Source: Colwellia ponticola
GTDB lineage: Bacteria; Pseudomonadota; Gammaproteobacteria; Enterobacterales; Alteromonadaceae
Assembly (NCBI RefSeq): GCF_005885605.1
Contig: NZ_SZVP01000002.1
Coordinates: forward strand, 124,001 to 188,000
DNA length: 64,000 nucleotides
Reading direction: 5' to 3'
Shown here: positions 45,531 through 55,173 of the stretch, one piece after another
How the letters are laid out: each line of letters begins with the position of its first letter
Position numbering within the stretch: the stretch's first letter is position 1
Program-made: the position numbers and the translations under genes
The notes under the pieces: model-generated
Told to the model about the DNA's origin: nothing
Database searches by the model: none
Seen by the model: the letters and a program-made list of their open reading frames with translations, nothing else

Positions 45531-45562
45531 AAAAAGCCCGATAATAAAATATTATCGGGCTT
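45531..45562 (-). terminator. Terminator between convergent ubiF and lipA
   Basis: AAGCCCGATAATA (45534-45546) pairs with TATTATCGGGCTT (45550-45562). On the minus strand it runs into a T-run, so it chiefly ends the lipB-lipA transcript, and its T-run on the plus side is weak. Confidence 0.88.
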
Positions 45563-45605
45563 GAAATACATTCATTTTTACATGACTTGAGACTATTCTT
45601 ATTTG

Positions 45606-46613
45606 TTAGTCGCTAGTAGGATTGAAATTTACCACTTCTTCACCAGCAGCTTGCTTGTCAGCATGGTAACTTGAGCGTACTAGTGGACCACAAGCAGCAT
45701 GCTCAAACCCCATTCGTTTCGCTTCACGTTCAAACATAGCAAATTCATCAGGGTGTACATAACGCTCAACCGCAAGGTGATCTTTACTTGGTTGTAAGTA
45801 TTGACCAATAGTAAGCATTGTTACCCCGTGATCACGTAAGTCTTGCATGACTTCTAAAATTTCTTCGTTGGTTTCACCTAAACCAACCATTAATCCTGAT
45901 TTAGTTGCTACCGTTGGGTTTGCTTCGCCAAAGCGTTTTAACAAATCTAACGACCATTGGTAATTAGCACCAGGGCGTACTTTAGTATAAAGACGCGGTA
46001 CGTTTTCCATGTTGTGGTTAAAAACGTGTGGCGGATGTTGATTTAATATCTCAAGCGCTCTGTCCATACGGCCACGAAAATCGGGTACTAAAATCTCTAC
46101 TTTAGTGTTGGGTGCTTGCTCTGCTAATTCTTTGACACAATCAGCAAATTGTTGGGCACCACCGTCACGTAAATCATCTCTATCTACTGAGGTAATTACC
46201 ACGTACTTTAAGCCCATGTCTTTTAAGCTATCCGCTAATTTTTTAGGCTCATCAGGGTTTGGCGGTAATGGACGGCCATGACCGACATCACAAAATGGAC
46301 AACGGCGTGTACAAAGATCACCTAAAATCATAAAGGTGGCGGTACCATGGTTGAAACATTCCGACAGATTAGGGCATGAAGCTTCTTCACAGACTGAATG
46401 AAGGTTGTTTTTACGTAAATTAGCTTTAATGCTATCAATTTTATCGCTAGAGCGAGGTAACTTAATACGTAACCAGTCGGGTTTACGTAGCATAGTCGCT
46501 TTTGTCGAGCTAACGACTTTAATTGGGATGTGCGCTAACTTGTCTGCATCGCGAAATTTTTCGCCAGCAGCACGATCGGCTGTTTTTGGTTCTGAGGGTA
46601 AATGACTACTCAT
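45606..46613 (-). CDS. lipA: Lipoyl synthase LipA
   Basis: LipA is a radical-SAM enzyme that inserts two sulfurs into octanoyl groups on lipoyl domains. I use ATG 46613 ([10 protein letters not shown], 335 residues), which overlaps the lipB end by 8 bp; the longer frame to 46670 would run far into lipB. The auxiliary cluster ligands are Cys75, Cys80 and Cys86 and the SAM cluster ligands are Cys101, Cys105 and Cys108 (CTRRCPFC). The C-terminal RSSY provides the serine ligand. It works directly after LipB in the pathway. Confidence 0.97.
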   Translation of the reverse strand: MSSHLPSEPKTADRAAGEKFRDADKLAHIPIKVVSSTKATMLRKPDWLRIKLPRSSDKIDSIKANLRKNNLHSVCEEASCPNLSECFNHGTATFMILGDLCTRRCPFCDVGHGRPLPPNPDEPKKLADSLKDMGLKYVVITSVDRDDLRDGGAQQFADCVKELAEQAPNTKVEILVPDFRGRMDRALEILNQHPPHVFNHNMENVPRLYTKVRPGANYQWSLDLLKRFGEANPTVATKSGLMVGLGETNEEILEVMQDLRDHGVTMLTIGQYLQPSKDHLAVERYVHPDEFAMFEREAKRMGFEHAACGPLVRSSYHADKQAAGEEVVNFNPTSD

Positions 46614-47313
46614 GATGCGTATGTTTCTCGTTTGGTAAACCTGATTGATAGCTAACGTCGTTAGCGTCAAGTAAGTTTATTAAGTGTTTCACTAGTGCAG
46701 TACCTGCACTAGCGGTATCTTGTGGGCCTTGTAAGTCGGCAGTTTGTATCATTTCTAAGCCGGCATAACCACAAGGATTTATGCGTAAAAAAGGCGATAA
46801 ATCCATATTAACATTTAAGGCTAGGCCATGAAAAGAGCAGCCTTTGCGTACGCGTAGTCCTAATGACGCTATTTTTTTTTCATCAACATAAACACCCGGG
46901 GCATCGGCTTTTGCATAAGCGTTAATGTTATAATCCGTTAAAGCCGCTACGATACTGTTCTCAATTAAGGTGACTAATTGCCGAATGCCAATTTTTCTAC
47001 GTCGTAGGTTAATCATAACGTAAAGTACTTGCTGACCAGGTCCGTGATAAGTGATTTGACCACCTCTATCAGCCTTTACCACGTCAATATCACCAGGTAC
47101 CAGTAAATGCTCTGCTTTACCCGCTTGCCCTTGAGTGAAAACCGCTGGGTGCTCTACTAGCCATAATTCATCAGCTACCGTGTCATCACGGTTATCAGTA
47201 AAATCTTTCATGGCTTGCCAAACAAGGCTGTAATCCATGGTGTTTAATTGTCTAATGACTAATGAGTCGGTCAGGCGAGGAACATCTTGCTTGACTATTG
47301 AATTTGAGACCAC
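46606..47313 (-). CDS. lipB: Octanoyl-ACP:protein N-octanoyltransferase LipB
   Basis: LipB moves octanoate from acyl carrier protein to lipoate-dependent enzymes. The 235-residue protein has the family motif [12 protein letters not shown], the active-site Lys147 ([11 protein letters not shown]) and Cys181 ([11 protein letters not shown]). The N-terminus (about 15 residues) is longer than in E. coli. The stop overlaps the lipA start, so the two are translationally coupled. Confidence 0.96.
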   Translation of the reverse strand: MVSNSIVKQDVPRLTDSLVIRQLNTMDYSLVWQAMKDFTDNRDDTVADELWLVEHPAVFTQGQAGKAEHLLVPGDIDVVKADRGGQITYHGPGQQVLYVMINLRRRKIGIRQLVTLIENSIVAALTDYNINAYAKADAPGVYVDEKKIASLGLRVRKGCSFHGLALNVNMDLSPFLRINPCGYAGLEMIQTADLQGPQDTASAGTALVKHLINLLDANDVSYQSGLPNEKHTHHE

Positions 47314-47388
47314 GAGATAAACCTTGTTAATCTACATTGCGTTAAGTTACCGTATTAATCGTATTAAAGCGGTTATACTTCTTGATGG

Positions 47389-47652
47389 TTATAAAACGTA
47401 TCTTACCTGCTCAATGGCCGTTAAGGTTTTATAAATAGTTTCAATGTGCTCTTTACTGGTAACAGTTACCGAAATAGATACCGAATGATAAGTACCTTTT
47501 GAGCTTGGTTTTATTTTGGGGTTGTAATCATCAGGTGTATGCTTTTGTAGCTCAGCTATGATTAAATCAGGTAGCTCGTCACAGGCAACACCCATCACTT
47601 TAAAGTTTAATACGGTAGGAAATTCTAATAATTCGTCAAACTTTGTGTTCAT
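47389..47652 (-). CDS. ybeD: YbeD family protein (DUF493)
   Basis: This 87-residue single-domain protein has the conserved FPTVLNFKVMGVA and YHSVSISVTVTSKEHIETIYK segments and an ACT-like fold in the family. It lies between dacA and lipB across gammaproteobacteria. A regulatory role in lipoate metabolism has been suggested from its position but is not shown here. Confidence 0.9.
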   Translation of the reverse strand: MNTKFDELLEFPTVLNFKVMGVACDELPDLIIAELQKHTPDDYNPKIKPSSKGTYHSVSISVTVTSKEHIETIYKTLTAIEQVRYVL

Positions 47653-47848
47653 CTTTAGTTACTTCTTTATTGAGCGAAATTGTTACGTAATGACACCATT
47701 TTATCATTAAATATTCACTGCTGATATTGTTTTGTCACTTATACGCAGCAAATTAACGCAGTGATCATTTTACGTGGTGGAAATATCGAGTAATTTTTTT
47801 TGATAAAGTCTTACTAGCTGGCTCGTGAGTATAAGTAAAAGTCTAAGC

Positions 47849-47872
47849 AAAAAAAGCCTCAATGAAGAGGCT
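47849..47872 (-). terminator. Terminator after dacA
   Basis: AGCCTC (47855-47860) and GAGGCT (47867-47872) form a stem that on the minus strand runs into seven T. It separates dacA from ybeD-lipB-lipA, which therefore need their own promoter in 47653-47850. Confidence 0.8.
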
Positions 47873-47914
47873 GTTTTGAGGTGTTTGTTATTAATTTATC
47901 TATTTTGACTATGT

Positions 47915-49141
47915 TTAGTTAGCAAATTGCAACTTAACATAGTCAACTAAACGACTAAAAACACTACCTTCGTTAATTTCTTCCAAAGTAACCAGTGGAT
48001 ATTGTGCAATATCTTCATCTTCTAGTTGTAAAAATAAAGTACCGACTACAGTACCTTTCGCTAAAGGCGCGGTTAATTGTTGGTTTAGTTCAAAATTTGC
48101 TTTTAGGTTTTTTCGTTGACCACGCGGGATAGTTATCGGGGTATCTGAAGTAATACCTAAATCAACATTTTCTTTGTGGCCCATCCATACGCGATTAGTA
48201 ATAAATTTCTCACCCGCTTTATAAGGGGTAATGGTTTCAAAAAAGCGAAAGCCATAGTTTAATAATTTTTTACTTTCTACTTTTCGAGCGCGTTCACTTG
48301 CCGTGCCCATCACTACCGTCACTAAACGCATATCATCTTTAGTAGCAGAGGTGACTAAGCTATAACCGGCGTTAGAGGTATGTCCGGTTTTCATACCATC
48401 AACATTTAAGCTTTTATCCCATAATAAACCATTACGGTTATATTGCTTGATGTTGTTATAAGTAAAAGATTTTTGCTTATAAATCTCATATTCTTTTGGT
48501 ACATCACGTATCAAGGCAATAGCTAATGTTGCCATATCTCTTGGCGTGGTCATATGTGATGTGCTGTCTAGACCATGGCTATTTTCAAAGAAGCTACTCG
48601 ACATACCTAGTTGCTCAGCATGAGCATTCATTAAATCAGCAAAAGCACTTTCACTCCCAGCAATATGCTCAGCCATGGCAACGCAAGCATCATTACCTGA
48701 TGCGACGATAATACCCTGGTTTAATAATTCAACGGGTACTTCTGTACCGACTTCAATAAACATTTTAGAAGAGTCAGGAAATTTTTTAGCCCAGGCTTTT
48801 TCACTAATTAATACTTTATCAGTATTTTTAATATTACCGTTTTCAAGCTCTTTACCGATAATATAACTAGTCATTATTTTAGTTAAACTCGCCGGAGCTA
48901 GCTGCGTATCAGCATTTTCTTCTGCGATTATTTTACCGGTAGTATAGTCAACTAATATAAAACCTTTAGCGTTTATTTGCGGTGCATCAGGGATGATAGT
49001 AATAGCATGTACAGCGGGTATAAACACAGTTGCTGCACTAAATAGTGCACCACTGAAAAAGCTTAATAGCTTGTTTTTAGGATAATGATTGTCTGAACGT
49101 TTTATTGCTTTAGTTATTACTTGGGTCATAGTTTTAGTCAT
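47915..49141 (-). CDS. dacA: D-alanyl-D-alanine carboxypeptidase (PBP5/6 type)
   Basis: This low-molecular-weight penicillin-binding protein trims the terminal D-Ala from peptidoglycan stem peptides in the periplasm. The signal peptide ends at about Ala46 (PAVHA). The active-site motifs are SLTK (Ser85, Lys88), SGN (148-150) and KTG (251-253), followed by the PBP5 C-terminal beta-domain. The last residues (VFSRLVDYVKLQFAN) form the amphipathic membrane anchor. Start is ATG 49141, with an in-frame ATG 12 bp later as an alternative. It is 408 residues, as for E. coli DacA (403). Confidence 0.96.
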   Translation of the reverse strand: MTKTMTQVITKAIKRSDNHYPKNKLLSFFSGALFSAATVFIPAVHAITIIPDAPQINAKGFILVDYTTGKIIAEENADTQLAPASLTKIMTSYIIGKELENGNIKNTDKVLISEKAWAKKFPDSSKMFIEVGTEVPVELLNQGIIVASGNDACVAMAEHIAGSESAFADLMNAHAEQLGMSSSFFENSHGLDSTSHMTTPRDMATLAIALIRDVPKEYEIYKQKSFTYNNIKQYNRNGLLWDKSLNVDGMKTGHTSNAGYSLVTSATKDDMRLVTVVMGTASERARKVESKKLLNYGFRFFETITPYKAGEKFITNRVWMGHKENVDLGITSDTPITIPRGQRKNLKANFELNQQLTAPLAKGTVVGTLFLQLEDEDIAQYPLVTLEEINEGSVFSRLVDYVKLQFAN

Positions 49142-49255
49142 ATATCGGGAATTAAGGAAAATGGACTGTGCGAAAGTATACCATGTCTAAAAAGCTTGGC
49201 TATGGGCAGCAAAGGGATTGTTTATAATTTCACGTGAAAGTTACTAAATGTAACA

Positions 49256-50128
49256 TTATTGGCTGCTTCTTGGGTACGCATTAGGGTAACCATTGCTTTT
49301 TAGGGTTAATAATAACGCGTTTAGGGTAGCAATATCTTCAAGAGGTCCTATTTGGATGCGATAAACGCCCTGATGTTCAGGGTAACTTGTTTGTTGTTTA
49401 TATTTATCTTTTAGTAGCTTAGCTTTTTCAATAGCAAGGGCTTTATTGCGGGTTGCTAAGACTTGAATATATGGCGTAGCAATGCCTAGGCTTCTTGCTA
49501 GGGGCTGCGCTTCCTTTTGAGCTATATCGTTAATCTTCTCAGTATTACTAGATAAAGTAGGCTCTTTGAACGGTGCTTTTATCTGAGCTGTTTGTGTATC
49601 AAAATCGGTAATAGCGGTTATTTTAACATGCGCAGTACCTGTTTTTAACATGTCGAGCTTATAAGCTGCACTATAAGATAAATCAATAATACGTGAGTGA
49701 TGAAAAGGACCACGGTCATTAACGCGTACAATAACAGATTTATTATTAGCGGTATTCGTTACTTTTAAATAGGTGGGTAAAGGTAGGTTTTTGTGTGCTG
49801 CACTCATGGTATACATATCGTAAATTTCACCGTTAGAAGTGAGGTGACCATGAAATTTATTACCATACCAAGAGGCTATACCGCTTTGCTCAAAACCTTG
49901 AGCAGAGTTTAATACCTTATAATGTTTACCAAAAACTTGATAATTTTTATTACCGCCACGGCTATATGGCTCTGCTCGGGCAATGGCGTCTTTTAGTTCA
50001 GCTTCGCTAGGTAAACGCGTTGGGGTACTATCATGCTTTTGTTGGTAACGACCAGAGCTACATGCACCTAACAATAAGATTAATGAAATAATACCAAGGT
50101 AGTTGATAGTTTGCTTACTAATATTCAT
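49256..50128 (-). CDS. rlpA: Septal ring lipoprotein RlpA (lytic transglycosylase family)
   Basis: RlpA-type proteins cleave denuded glycan strands at the septum. The 290 residues begin with a lipoprotein signal (LLGACSSG, lipid-bearing Cys23). A double-psi beta-barrel follows (about 80-170: GIASWYGNKFHGHLTSNGE and VRVNDRGPF with the catalytic-type Asp). A SPOR domain at about 210-288 should bind denuded peptidoglycan. It lies in the conserved mrdA-rodA-rlpA-dacA run, 54 bp after rodA. Confidence 0.94.
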   Translation of the reverse strand: MNISKQTINYLGIISLILLLGACSSGRYQQKHDSTPTRLPSEAELKDAIARAEPYSRGGNKNYQVFGKHYKVLNSAQGFEQSGIASWYGNKFHGHLTSNGEIYDMYTMSAAHKNLPLPTYLKVTNTANNKSVIVRVNDRGPFHHSRIIDLSYSAAYKLDMLKTGTAHVKITAITDFDTQTAQIKAPFKEPTLSSNTEKINDIAQKEAQPLARSLGIATPYIQVLATRNKALAIEKAKLLKDKYKQQTSYPEHQGVYRIQIGPLEDIATLNALLLTLKSNGYPNAYPRSSQ

Positions 50129-50182
50129 AAATTTTATATTTCACAGCTAAAGTCAATAGTCAATTATTAGGTTAATGCTAAG

Positions 50183-51298
50183 TTAAACATGAAAGCGTCT
50201 GTGAGTACTAATAGCCATTAAGATGCCAAACCCCAATAATAATGTCACCATGGAAGTACCCCCATAACTCACCAAAGGTAAGGGAACACCTACCACGGGT
50301 AACAGTCCTGATACCATACCAATATTAACAAAAACGTAAACAAAAAAAGTGAGCGTAAGGCTGCCTGCTAGCAGCTTAGTAAAAGCATGTTGGGCATTAA
50401 CTGCAATCCATAAGCCGCGCATGACTACAAATAAGTATACGGCCAGTAAAATGGCAACGCCAATTAAACCAAATTCTTCACTAAATACCGAGAAGATAAA
50501 GTCGGTATGACGCTCTGGCAAAAACTCTAACTGCGATTGTGTGCCTTGTAGCCAGCCCTTACCTTGAATACCGCCAGAGCCAATCGCTATTTTAGATTGA
50601 ATGATATGATAGCCTGAGCCGAGTGGATCTTGCTCAGGATTTAAAAAAGTCATTACCCGTTGTTTTTGATAATCTTTCATCAAAAACATCCACAGTATGG
50701 GGACAAAAGCAGAGGCTAAGCCAACACATACACCAATAAGGCGCCAACTTGCACCTGCAAGAAAAATAACAAAAATACCTGAACTAGCAATCAGTAAAGC
50801 CGTTCCTAAATCAGGCTGTTTAGCAATAAGTAATGTCGGTAACAGTACTAGGATGAAGGCTAATATTACCGTCGATATTTTTACCGGTAAATTTTCTTGG
50901 CTAACAAACCAAGCAATCATAATGGGGACAATAAGCTTCATTACTTCTGATGGTTGAAACTTTATTACGCCTAAATCAAGCCAACGCTGTGCTCCTTTAC
51001 CAACATGACCAAACAACAAGACGCTGCTCAGCATCAGTAAACCCAATATAAACACAGGTACAGCCCATTTTCGATAAGCCAATGGAGGGATTTGCGCGAT
51101 AATAAACATACCCAAGAGGGCAACACCAATACTTCTTATTTTGCGATAAACGATGGCGGACTCTTGACCGCCGGCACTATAGACAAGAAACAAGCCTAAA
51201 AATAATAAGGCTAATATACCGATTAATAGCGGCACATCGATATGAAGCCTTTGCCATATACTACGACTTTTTTGTTGATCTTGTCCGCTACTACGCAT
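50183..51298 (-). CDS. rodA: Peptidoglycan glycosyltransferase RodA
   Basis: RodA polymerises glycan strands during cell elongation, paired with PBP2. The 371-residue SEDS protein has about ten membrane helices, with conserved stretches RWLDLGVIKFQPSE, KQPDLGTALL and LPERHTDFIFSVFSEEFG, and the final VPLPLVSYGGTSM. It starts 12 bp after mrdA ends, a tight pairing of the two Rod partners. Confidence 0.97.
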   Translation of the reverse strand: MRSSGQDQQKSRSIWQRLHIDVPLLIGILALLFLGLFLVYSAGGQESAIVYRKIRSIGVALLGMFIIAQIPPLAYRKWAVPVFILGLLMLSSVLLFGHVGKGAQRWLDLGVIKFQPSEVMKLIVPIMIAWFVSQENLPVKISTVILAFILVLLPTLLIAKQPDLGTALLIASSGIFVIFLAGASWRLIGVCVGLASAFVPILWMFLMKDYQKQRVMTFLNPEQDPLGSGYHIIQSKIAIGSGGIQGKGWLQGTQSQLEFLPERHTDFIFSVFSEEFGLIGVAILLAVYLFVVMRGLWIAVNAQHAFTKLLAGSLTLTFFVYVFVNIGMVSGLLPVVGVPLPLVSYGGTSMVTLLLGFGILMAISTHRRFHV

Positions 51299-51310
51299 GA
51301 GTTAGTCTCT

Positions 51311-53275
51311 TCAGTGTGTTGTTGCTATAGTGGAGGGAGTTTTAGCTTTTAACGGTAATGTTGTCGCAACCTGATGCGTTTTGCTAGTAATAACTCTATC
51401 ACCAAAATATTGATCCATAATTTGCTTAGCCACTGGCGCAGCGTTGGTCGCACCACCGCCTTTCGCAACATTTTCAATAGCCACAGCAACAACTATTTCA
51501 GGCTTATCAAAAGGAGCAAAGGCAATAAACATCGCGTTATCACGTTCATTTTCTGTTCTAGATTCAGCGTCATACTTCTCATCTTGCTTGATCCCCGCTA
51601 CCTGTGCAGAGCCCGTTTTACCTGAGGCATCATAGGTAACGCCTTTAAAAGGCGTATAAGCGGTAGCCCCCACTTTTTGTACGGTATTATGCATAGCTTT
51701 TAGTACTACATCCCAATGTTTGTCTTTTTTAAGCGTTAACGGTGGGCGTGGTTCATAAGACGTAGGCGTTATTTGATGATAAGTATTACCATTGCTTTCA
51801 ATAACTAATTCACTATTAGCTTTTAATAAGTGCGGTACTTTGCGCTCACCATGGTTTACTAATGTGGTGAGTGCTTGCGCTAGTTGCAGCGGTGTTACTG
51901 TCCAATAGCTTTGTCCAATACCAACTGATAGTGTTTCACCAGTATACCAAGGCTTATTATAGCGAGCACGCTTCCAAGCAATACTGGGCATAATACCTTT
52001 ACTTTCTTCGTGAATATCAATTCCGGTATAATCACCAAAACCAAACTGATACATCATATTACTAATTCGAGTAATCCCTAACTTAAACGCGAGGTCAAAA
52101 AAATAGGTGTTACACGATTGCTCTATCGCTTTACTTAAATCAACGTTGCCGTGTCCCCAAAGCTTCCAGTCACGGTAGCGATTGGGTAAGCCCTCAAGTT
52201 GATACCAACCTGGGTCGTAAATTTCTGTTTTCTCAGTAACAATATTTTCTTCTAAGCCTGTTAATGCCAAAAATGGTTTAACGGTCGAGGCGGGCGGGTA
52301 GCCTTGTACGCTTCTATTAATGAGTGGTAAATCTTTTGAATTAAGTAACTTTTTATAGTCTTTACTACTGATACCATGCACAAATAAGTTACCGTCGTAA
52401 CTGGGGTTTGAATACATAGCAAGTATTTCCCCAGTACGAGGATCCATAGCCACTATGGCACCCCGATGTCCTGATAAGGCACGTTTAGCAATCATTTGTA
52501 ACTCTATGTCTAAGGTCAGTTTTAGATCTTTACCTGGTACGGGTGGCGTATAATTAAGGGTACGAATAACGCGCCCTTGATTATTAATTTCGACTTCTTG
52601 GTGACCAATTGTGCCGTGCAGCAACTCTTCATAATATCGTTCAATGCCTAACCGACCAATACCGTAGGTTGCCGCATAATTATCAGATTTACCCTCTCGC
52701 TCTAACTTATTTAAATCTTTTCTGTTGATTCGTGCCACATAGCCCAAATTATGGGTGGTTAAGTCAGAAAAAGGGTAGTAACGCTTTAAACGAGCATTGA
52801 CAAAAATACCCGGGAATTTATGCTGATTGACAGAGAATAAAGCCACTTGCTGATCGCTTAAGCGAGAATGTAACTCTACCGGTTTAAATCGCCGCTTTTG
52901 CTTTAATGATTTGAAAAATTTTTCTTGTCGCTCAGTATTTATATCAAGTAATTGGCTAACCTGCGCAATACTCTCCTTAAGGTTTTTTACGTCTTCAGCA
53001 ATAACTTCTAAACTATAAACAGGTTTGTTATCAGCGAGTAAAACACCATTTCTATCGGTGATTAAGCCGCGATTGGGCGCAACGGGTAATAACTTAATTC
53101 GATTGGAGTTAGAGCGTGTTTTATATTTTTCAAATGAGTCGACTTGTAAGCTGAAAATATTACCAAAAAGAATTAGTAATACCAATACAACACCAGCAAA
53201 GGCAATAAAAGCTCGGCGTGCAAAGAGGTTTGCTTCCGCAGATTGGTTTCGAATAACAATACGACGTTTTGTCAT
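51311..53275 (-). CDS. mrdA: Penicillin-binding protein 2 (elongasome transpeptidase)
   Basis: PBP2 cross-links peptidoglycan during lateral growth. The 654-residue protein has an N-terminal membrane anchor (about 22-44), a pedestal domain, and a transpeptidase domain with STVK (Ser330, the same number as in E. coli), SCN (387-389) and KTG (553-555). The C-terminus after about 630 is a short Thr/Lys-rich tail. It is upstream of rodA in the same transcription unit and 63 bp downstream of rlmH. Confidence 0.97.
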   Translation of the reverse strand: MTKRRIVIRNQSAEANLFARRAFIAFAGVVLVLLILFGNIFSLQVDSFEKYKTRSNSNRIKLLPVAPNRGLITDRNGVLLADNKPVYSLEVIAEDVKNLKESIAQVSQLLDINTERQEKFFKSLKQKRRFKPVELHSRLSDQQVALFSVNQHKFPGIFVNARLKRYYPFSDLTTHNLGYVARINRKDLNKLEREGKSDNYAATYGIGRLGIERYYEELLHGTIGHQEVEINNQGRVIRTLNYTPPVPGKDLKLTLDIELQMIAKRALSGHRGAIVAMDPRTGEILAMYSNPSYDGNLFVHGISSKDYKKLLNSKDLPLINRSVQGYPPASTVKPFLALTGLEENIVTEKTEIYDPGWYQLEGLPNRYRDWKLWGHGNVDLSKAIEQSCNTYFFDLAFKLGITRISNMMYQFGFGDYTGIDIHEESKGIMPSIAWKRARYNKPWYTGETLSVGIGQSYWTVTPLQLAQALTTLVNHGERKVPHLLKANSELVIESNGNTYHQITPTSYEPRPPLTLKKDKHWDVVLKAMHNTVQKVGATAYTPFKGVTYDASGKTGSAQVAGIKQDEKYDAESRTENERDNAMFIAFAPFDKPEIVVAVAIENVAKGGGATNAAPVAKQIMDQYFGDRVITSKTHQVATTLPLKAKTPSTIATTH

Positions 53276-53338
53276 TAGCGCAGGCGATGTAAAAGAGAAT
53301 TATTTACTAAAAGTATGGCTAAGATAGTCATTAATAAA

Positions 53339-53809
53339 TTATTCTCTATGGTAAGGGTGGTTAGTGTTTACGCTCCAAGCACGGTACAAACTCTCTGCTA
53401 TGAGTATACGTACCATAGGATGAGGTAGTGTTAATGCTGATAGCGACCATTTTTGTTCTGCGGCATCAATACAAGCAGGCGATAAACCTTCAGGACCACC
53501 AACGAGTAAAGCGACATCTCTACCGTCGAGTTGCCAGTTTTCTAGCTGTTTAGCAAGTTTTGGCGTTGTCCAAGGTTGCCCTTCAACTTCAAGGGTGACA
53601 ATGCGGTTTCCTTTAGGAATGGCGGCAAGTAATTGTTCGCCTTCTTTAGCGAGAATACGACTTATATCGGCATTTTTACCGCGCTTACCAGCAGGGATTT
53701 CTACTAAATTAAAGCTTAAATCACGTGGGAAACGGCGGCTATACTCAGCAAAACCTTGGCTAACCCAGGCAGGCATTTTGCTACCTACGGCATATAAGGT
53801 GAGTTTCAT
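53339..53809 (-). CDS. rlmH: 23S rRNA pseudouridine-1915 N3-methyltransferase RlmH
   Basis: RlmH is a SPOUT methyltransferase that acts on assembled 70S ribosomes. In 156 residues it has [13 protein letters not shown] (the trefoil-knot SAM loop), [18 protein letters not shown] and the family's C-terminal HPYHRE. Length matches E. coli RlmH (155). It is between rsfS and mrdA, the conserved position. Confidence 0.97.
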   Translation of the reverse strand: MKLTLYAVGSKMPAWVSQGFAEYSRRFPRDLSFNLVEIPAGKRGKNADISRILAKEGEQLLAAIPKGNRIVTLEVEGQPWTTPKLAKQLENWQLDGRDVALLVGGPEGLSPACIDAAEQKWSLSALTLPHPMVRILIAESLYRAWSVNTNHPYHRE

Positions 53810-53955
53810 AAAGGACTATTAATTTCTTATTAGTGACATGTTAGTTATATCTAACTTACTATTGATACCATATCGCTCGCTAGCAAAGGCATATAATCGT
53901 AATAAAACTAACAAAATTGATTAAGTAAAGGTTATTGATGTAAGTAAACTAAGAA

Positions 53956-53989
53956 AGTAAAAAGGCAAAGGTAACTTTGACTTTTTACT
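53956..53989 (-). terminator. Hairpin between rsfS and rlmH
   Basis: AGTAAAAAG (53956-53964) pairs with CTTTTTACT (53981-53989), and inside it CAAAG pairs with CTTTG around GTAA, with one G/A mismatch. No long T-run follows on the minus strand. It may be a partial terminator after rsfS. Confidence 0.5.
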
Positions 53990-54006
53990 CAATAGACGTA
54001 ATTAAC

Positions 54007-54327
54007 TTATTCAGCCCATAATTGTTCAAGGTTATATTTATCACGTTGCTCGTCAGTCATCACATGTACGATGATATCGCCTAAATCTACTAAGGCCCAT
54101 TCACCCACATCATTACCTTCCATGCCAAGCGGTTCTAAACCTTTAGCACGACATTCCATACCAACAGAATTAGCAATAGATTTTACATGGCGATTAGAGC
54201 TCCCTGAACAAATTACCATATAATCAGCAAAGCTGGCTTTATCGGTAATGTTAAGGGCAACAATATCTCTGCCTTTCATGTCTTCAATTTTTTCTATAAC
54301 AAATGCTTTAAGTTGTTCAGTTTCCAA
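54007..54327 (-). CDS. rsfS: Ribosome silencing factor RsfS
   Basis: RsfS binds L14 of the large subunit and blocks subunit joining in stationary phase or starvation. I place the start at TTG 54327, 8 nt after AGGA (54339-54336), because it gives 106 residues and an N-terminus (METEQLKAFVIEKIEDMKGRD in 20-odd residues, the last part shared with the family) that aligns with E. coli. A longer frame to TTG 54381 exists but its first 18 residues are unlike the family. Conserved segments are YMVICSGSSNRHVKSIA, LGMEGNDVGEWALVDLGD and IVHVM. It follows nadD. Confidence 0.93.
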   Translation of the reverse strand: METEQLKAFVIEKIEDMKGRDIVALNITDKASFADYMVICSGSSNRHVKSIANSVGMECRAKGLEPLGMEGNDVGEWALVDLGDIIVHVMTDEQRDKYNLEQLWAE

Positions 54328-54419
54328 GGTGTTATTCCTATCATTAATCGTAATTGTTGCTGCGCTCTGCTCGAGCGACAAACATAATGGTACGATATTA
54401 ACACTTTTTACGCTCAGGG

Positions 54420-55109
54420 TTAACGGTAAAGCTTATTTTTGTGAATAAATTCTGCAACACTAGGTAATAGTTGACCGTTACAAGATTGCTTTTGCGCCAA
54501 ACGCTGGCGTATATGGGTTGATGAAATATCAAAGCGGCAATCATTTGCAAAAAATATTCTGCCTGAATCAAGTTGACTTAGTTCATTAATATCAGATGTT
54601 TGATAATTATCTAATAAGTTTTTTGTGGCATCATTCATATGATTAATAGAATAGTTCGGTCGTGTATTAACCACTAAATGACATAAGGATAAGATTTGTT
54701 GGTATTGATGCCACTGAGTAAAGGTGAGCAATGAGTCCATACCAATAATAAAGTATAAGGGCTGATTAGGGTATTGCTGTTTTAACTCTGTAAGTGTCTC
54801 AACGGTGTAAGAATGCCCTGGGCGGGCTAATTCTCGGTGATCACCACTAAATAAACTACTTTGTTGACAAGCTATGTCAACCATAGCAGCACGTTGCTTA
54901 GCACTAGCATGGGGCACTAATTCTGGCGATATTTTATGAGGAGGAATATGCGCGGGTATGAGTAATACTTTCGTTAATCCTAGCTCATTAGCAACGGCTT
55001 GTGCTGATTGAGTATGACCTAAATGGATAGGGTCAAAGGTGCCACCTAAAATGCCAATACCGTTATTCATGTTTTTGCTCTTAGCAATAGATGTATTATT
55101 AGTTGTCAT
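54420..55109 (-). CDS. nadD: Nicotinate-nucleotide adenylyltransferase NadD
   Basis: NadD makes nicotinate adenine dinucleotide from NaMN and ATP. The nucleotide-binding motif is GGTFDPIHLGH (His29, His32), and ISSTHIRQ near residue 195 is the second signature. The frame opens at ATG 55109 (229 residues), but ATG 55070 (MNNGIGILGGTF) fits the usual short N-terminus better and follows AAGAG at good spacing. It lies 64 bp downstream of holA. Confidence 0.94.
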   Translation of the reverse strand: MTTNNTSIAKSKNMNNGIGILGGTFDPIHLGHTQSAQAVANELGLTKVLLIPAHIPPHKISPELVPHASAKQRAAMVDIACQQSSLFSGDHRELARPGHSYTVETLTELKQQYPNQPLYFIIGMDSLLTFTQWHQYQQILSLCHLVVNTRPNYSINHMNDATKNLLDNYQTSDINELSQLDSGRIFFANDCRFDISSTHIRQRLAQKQSCNGQLLPSVAEFIHKNKLYR

Positions 55110-55173
55110 GTTTACTTAGCCACTGCTTAATTAGCGACAGTTAAATTAGTTATGCTTCGTTAGCCACAGACTA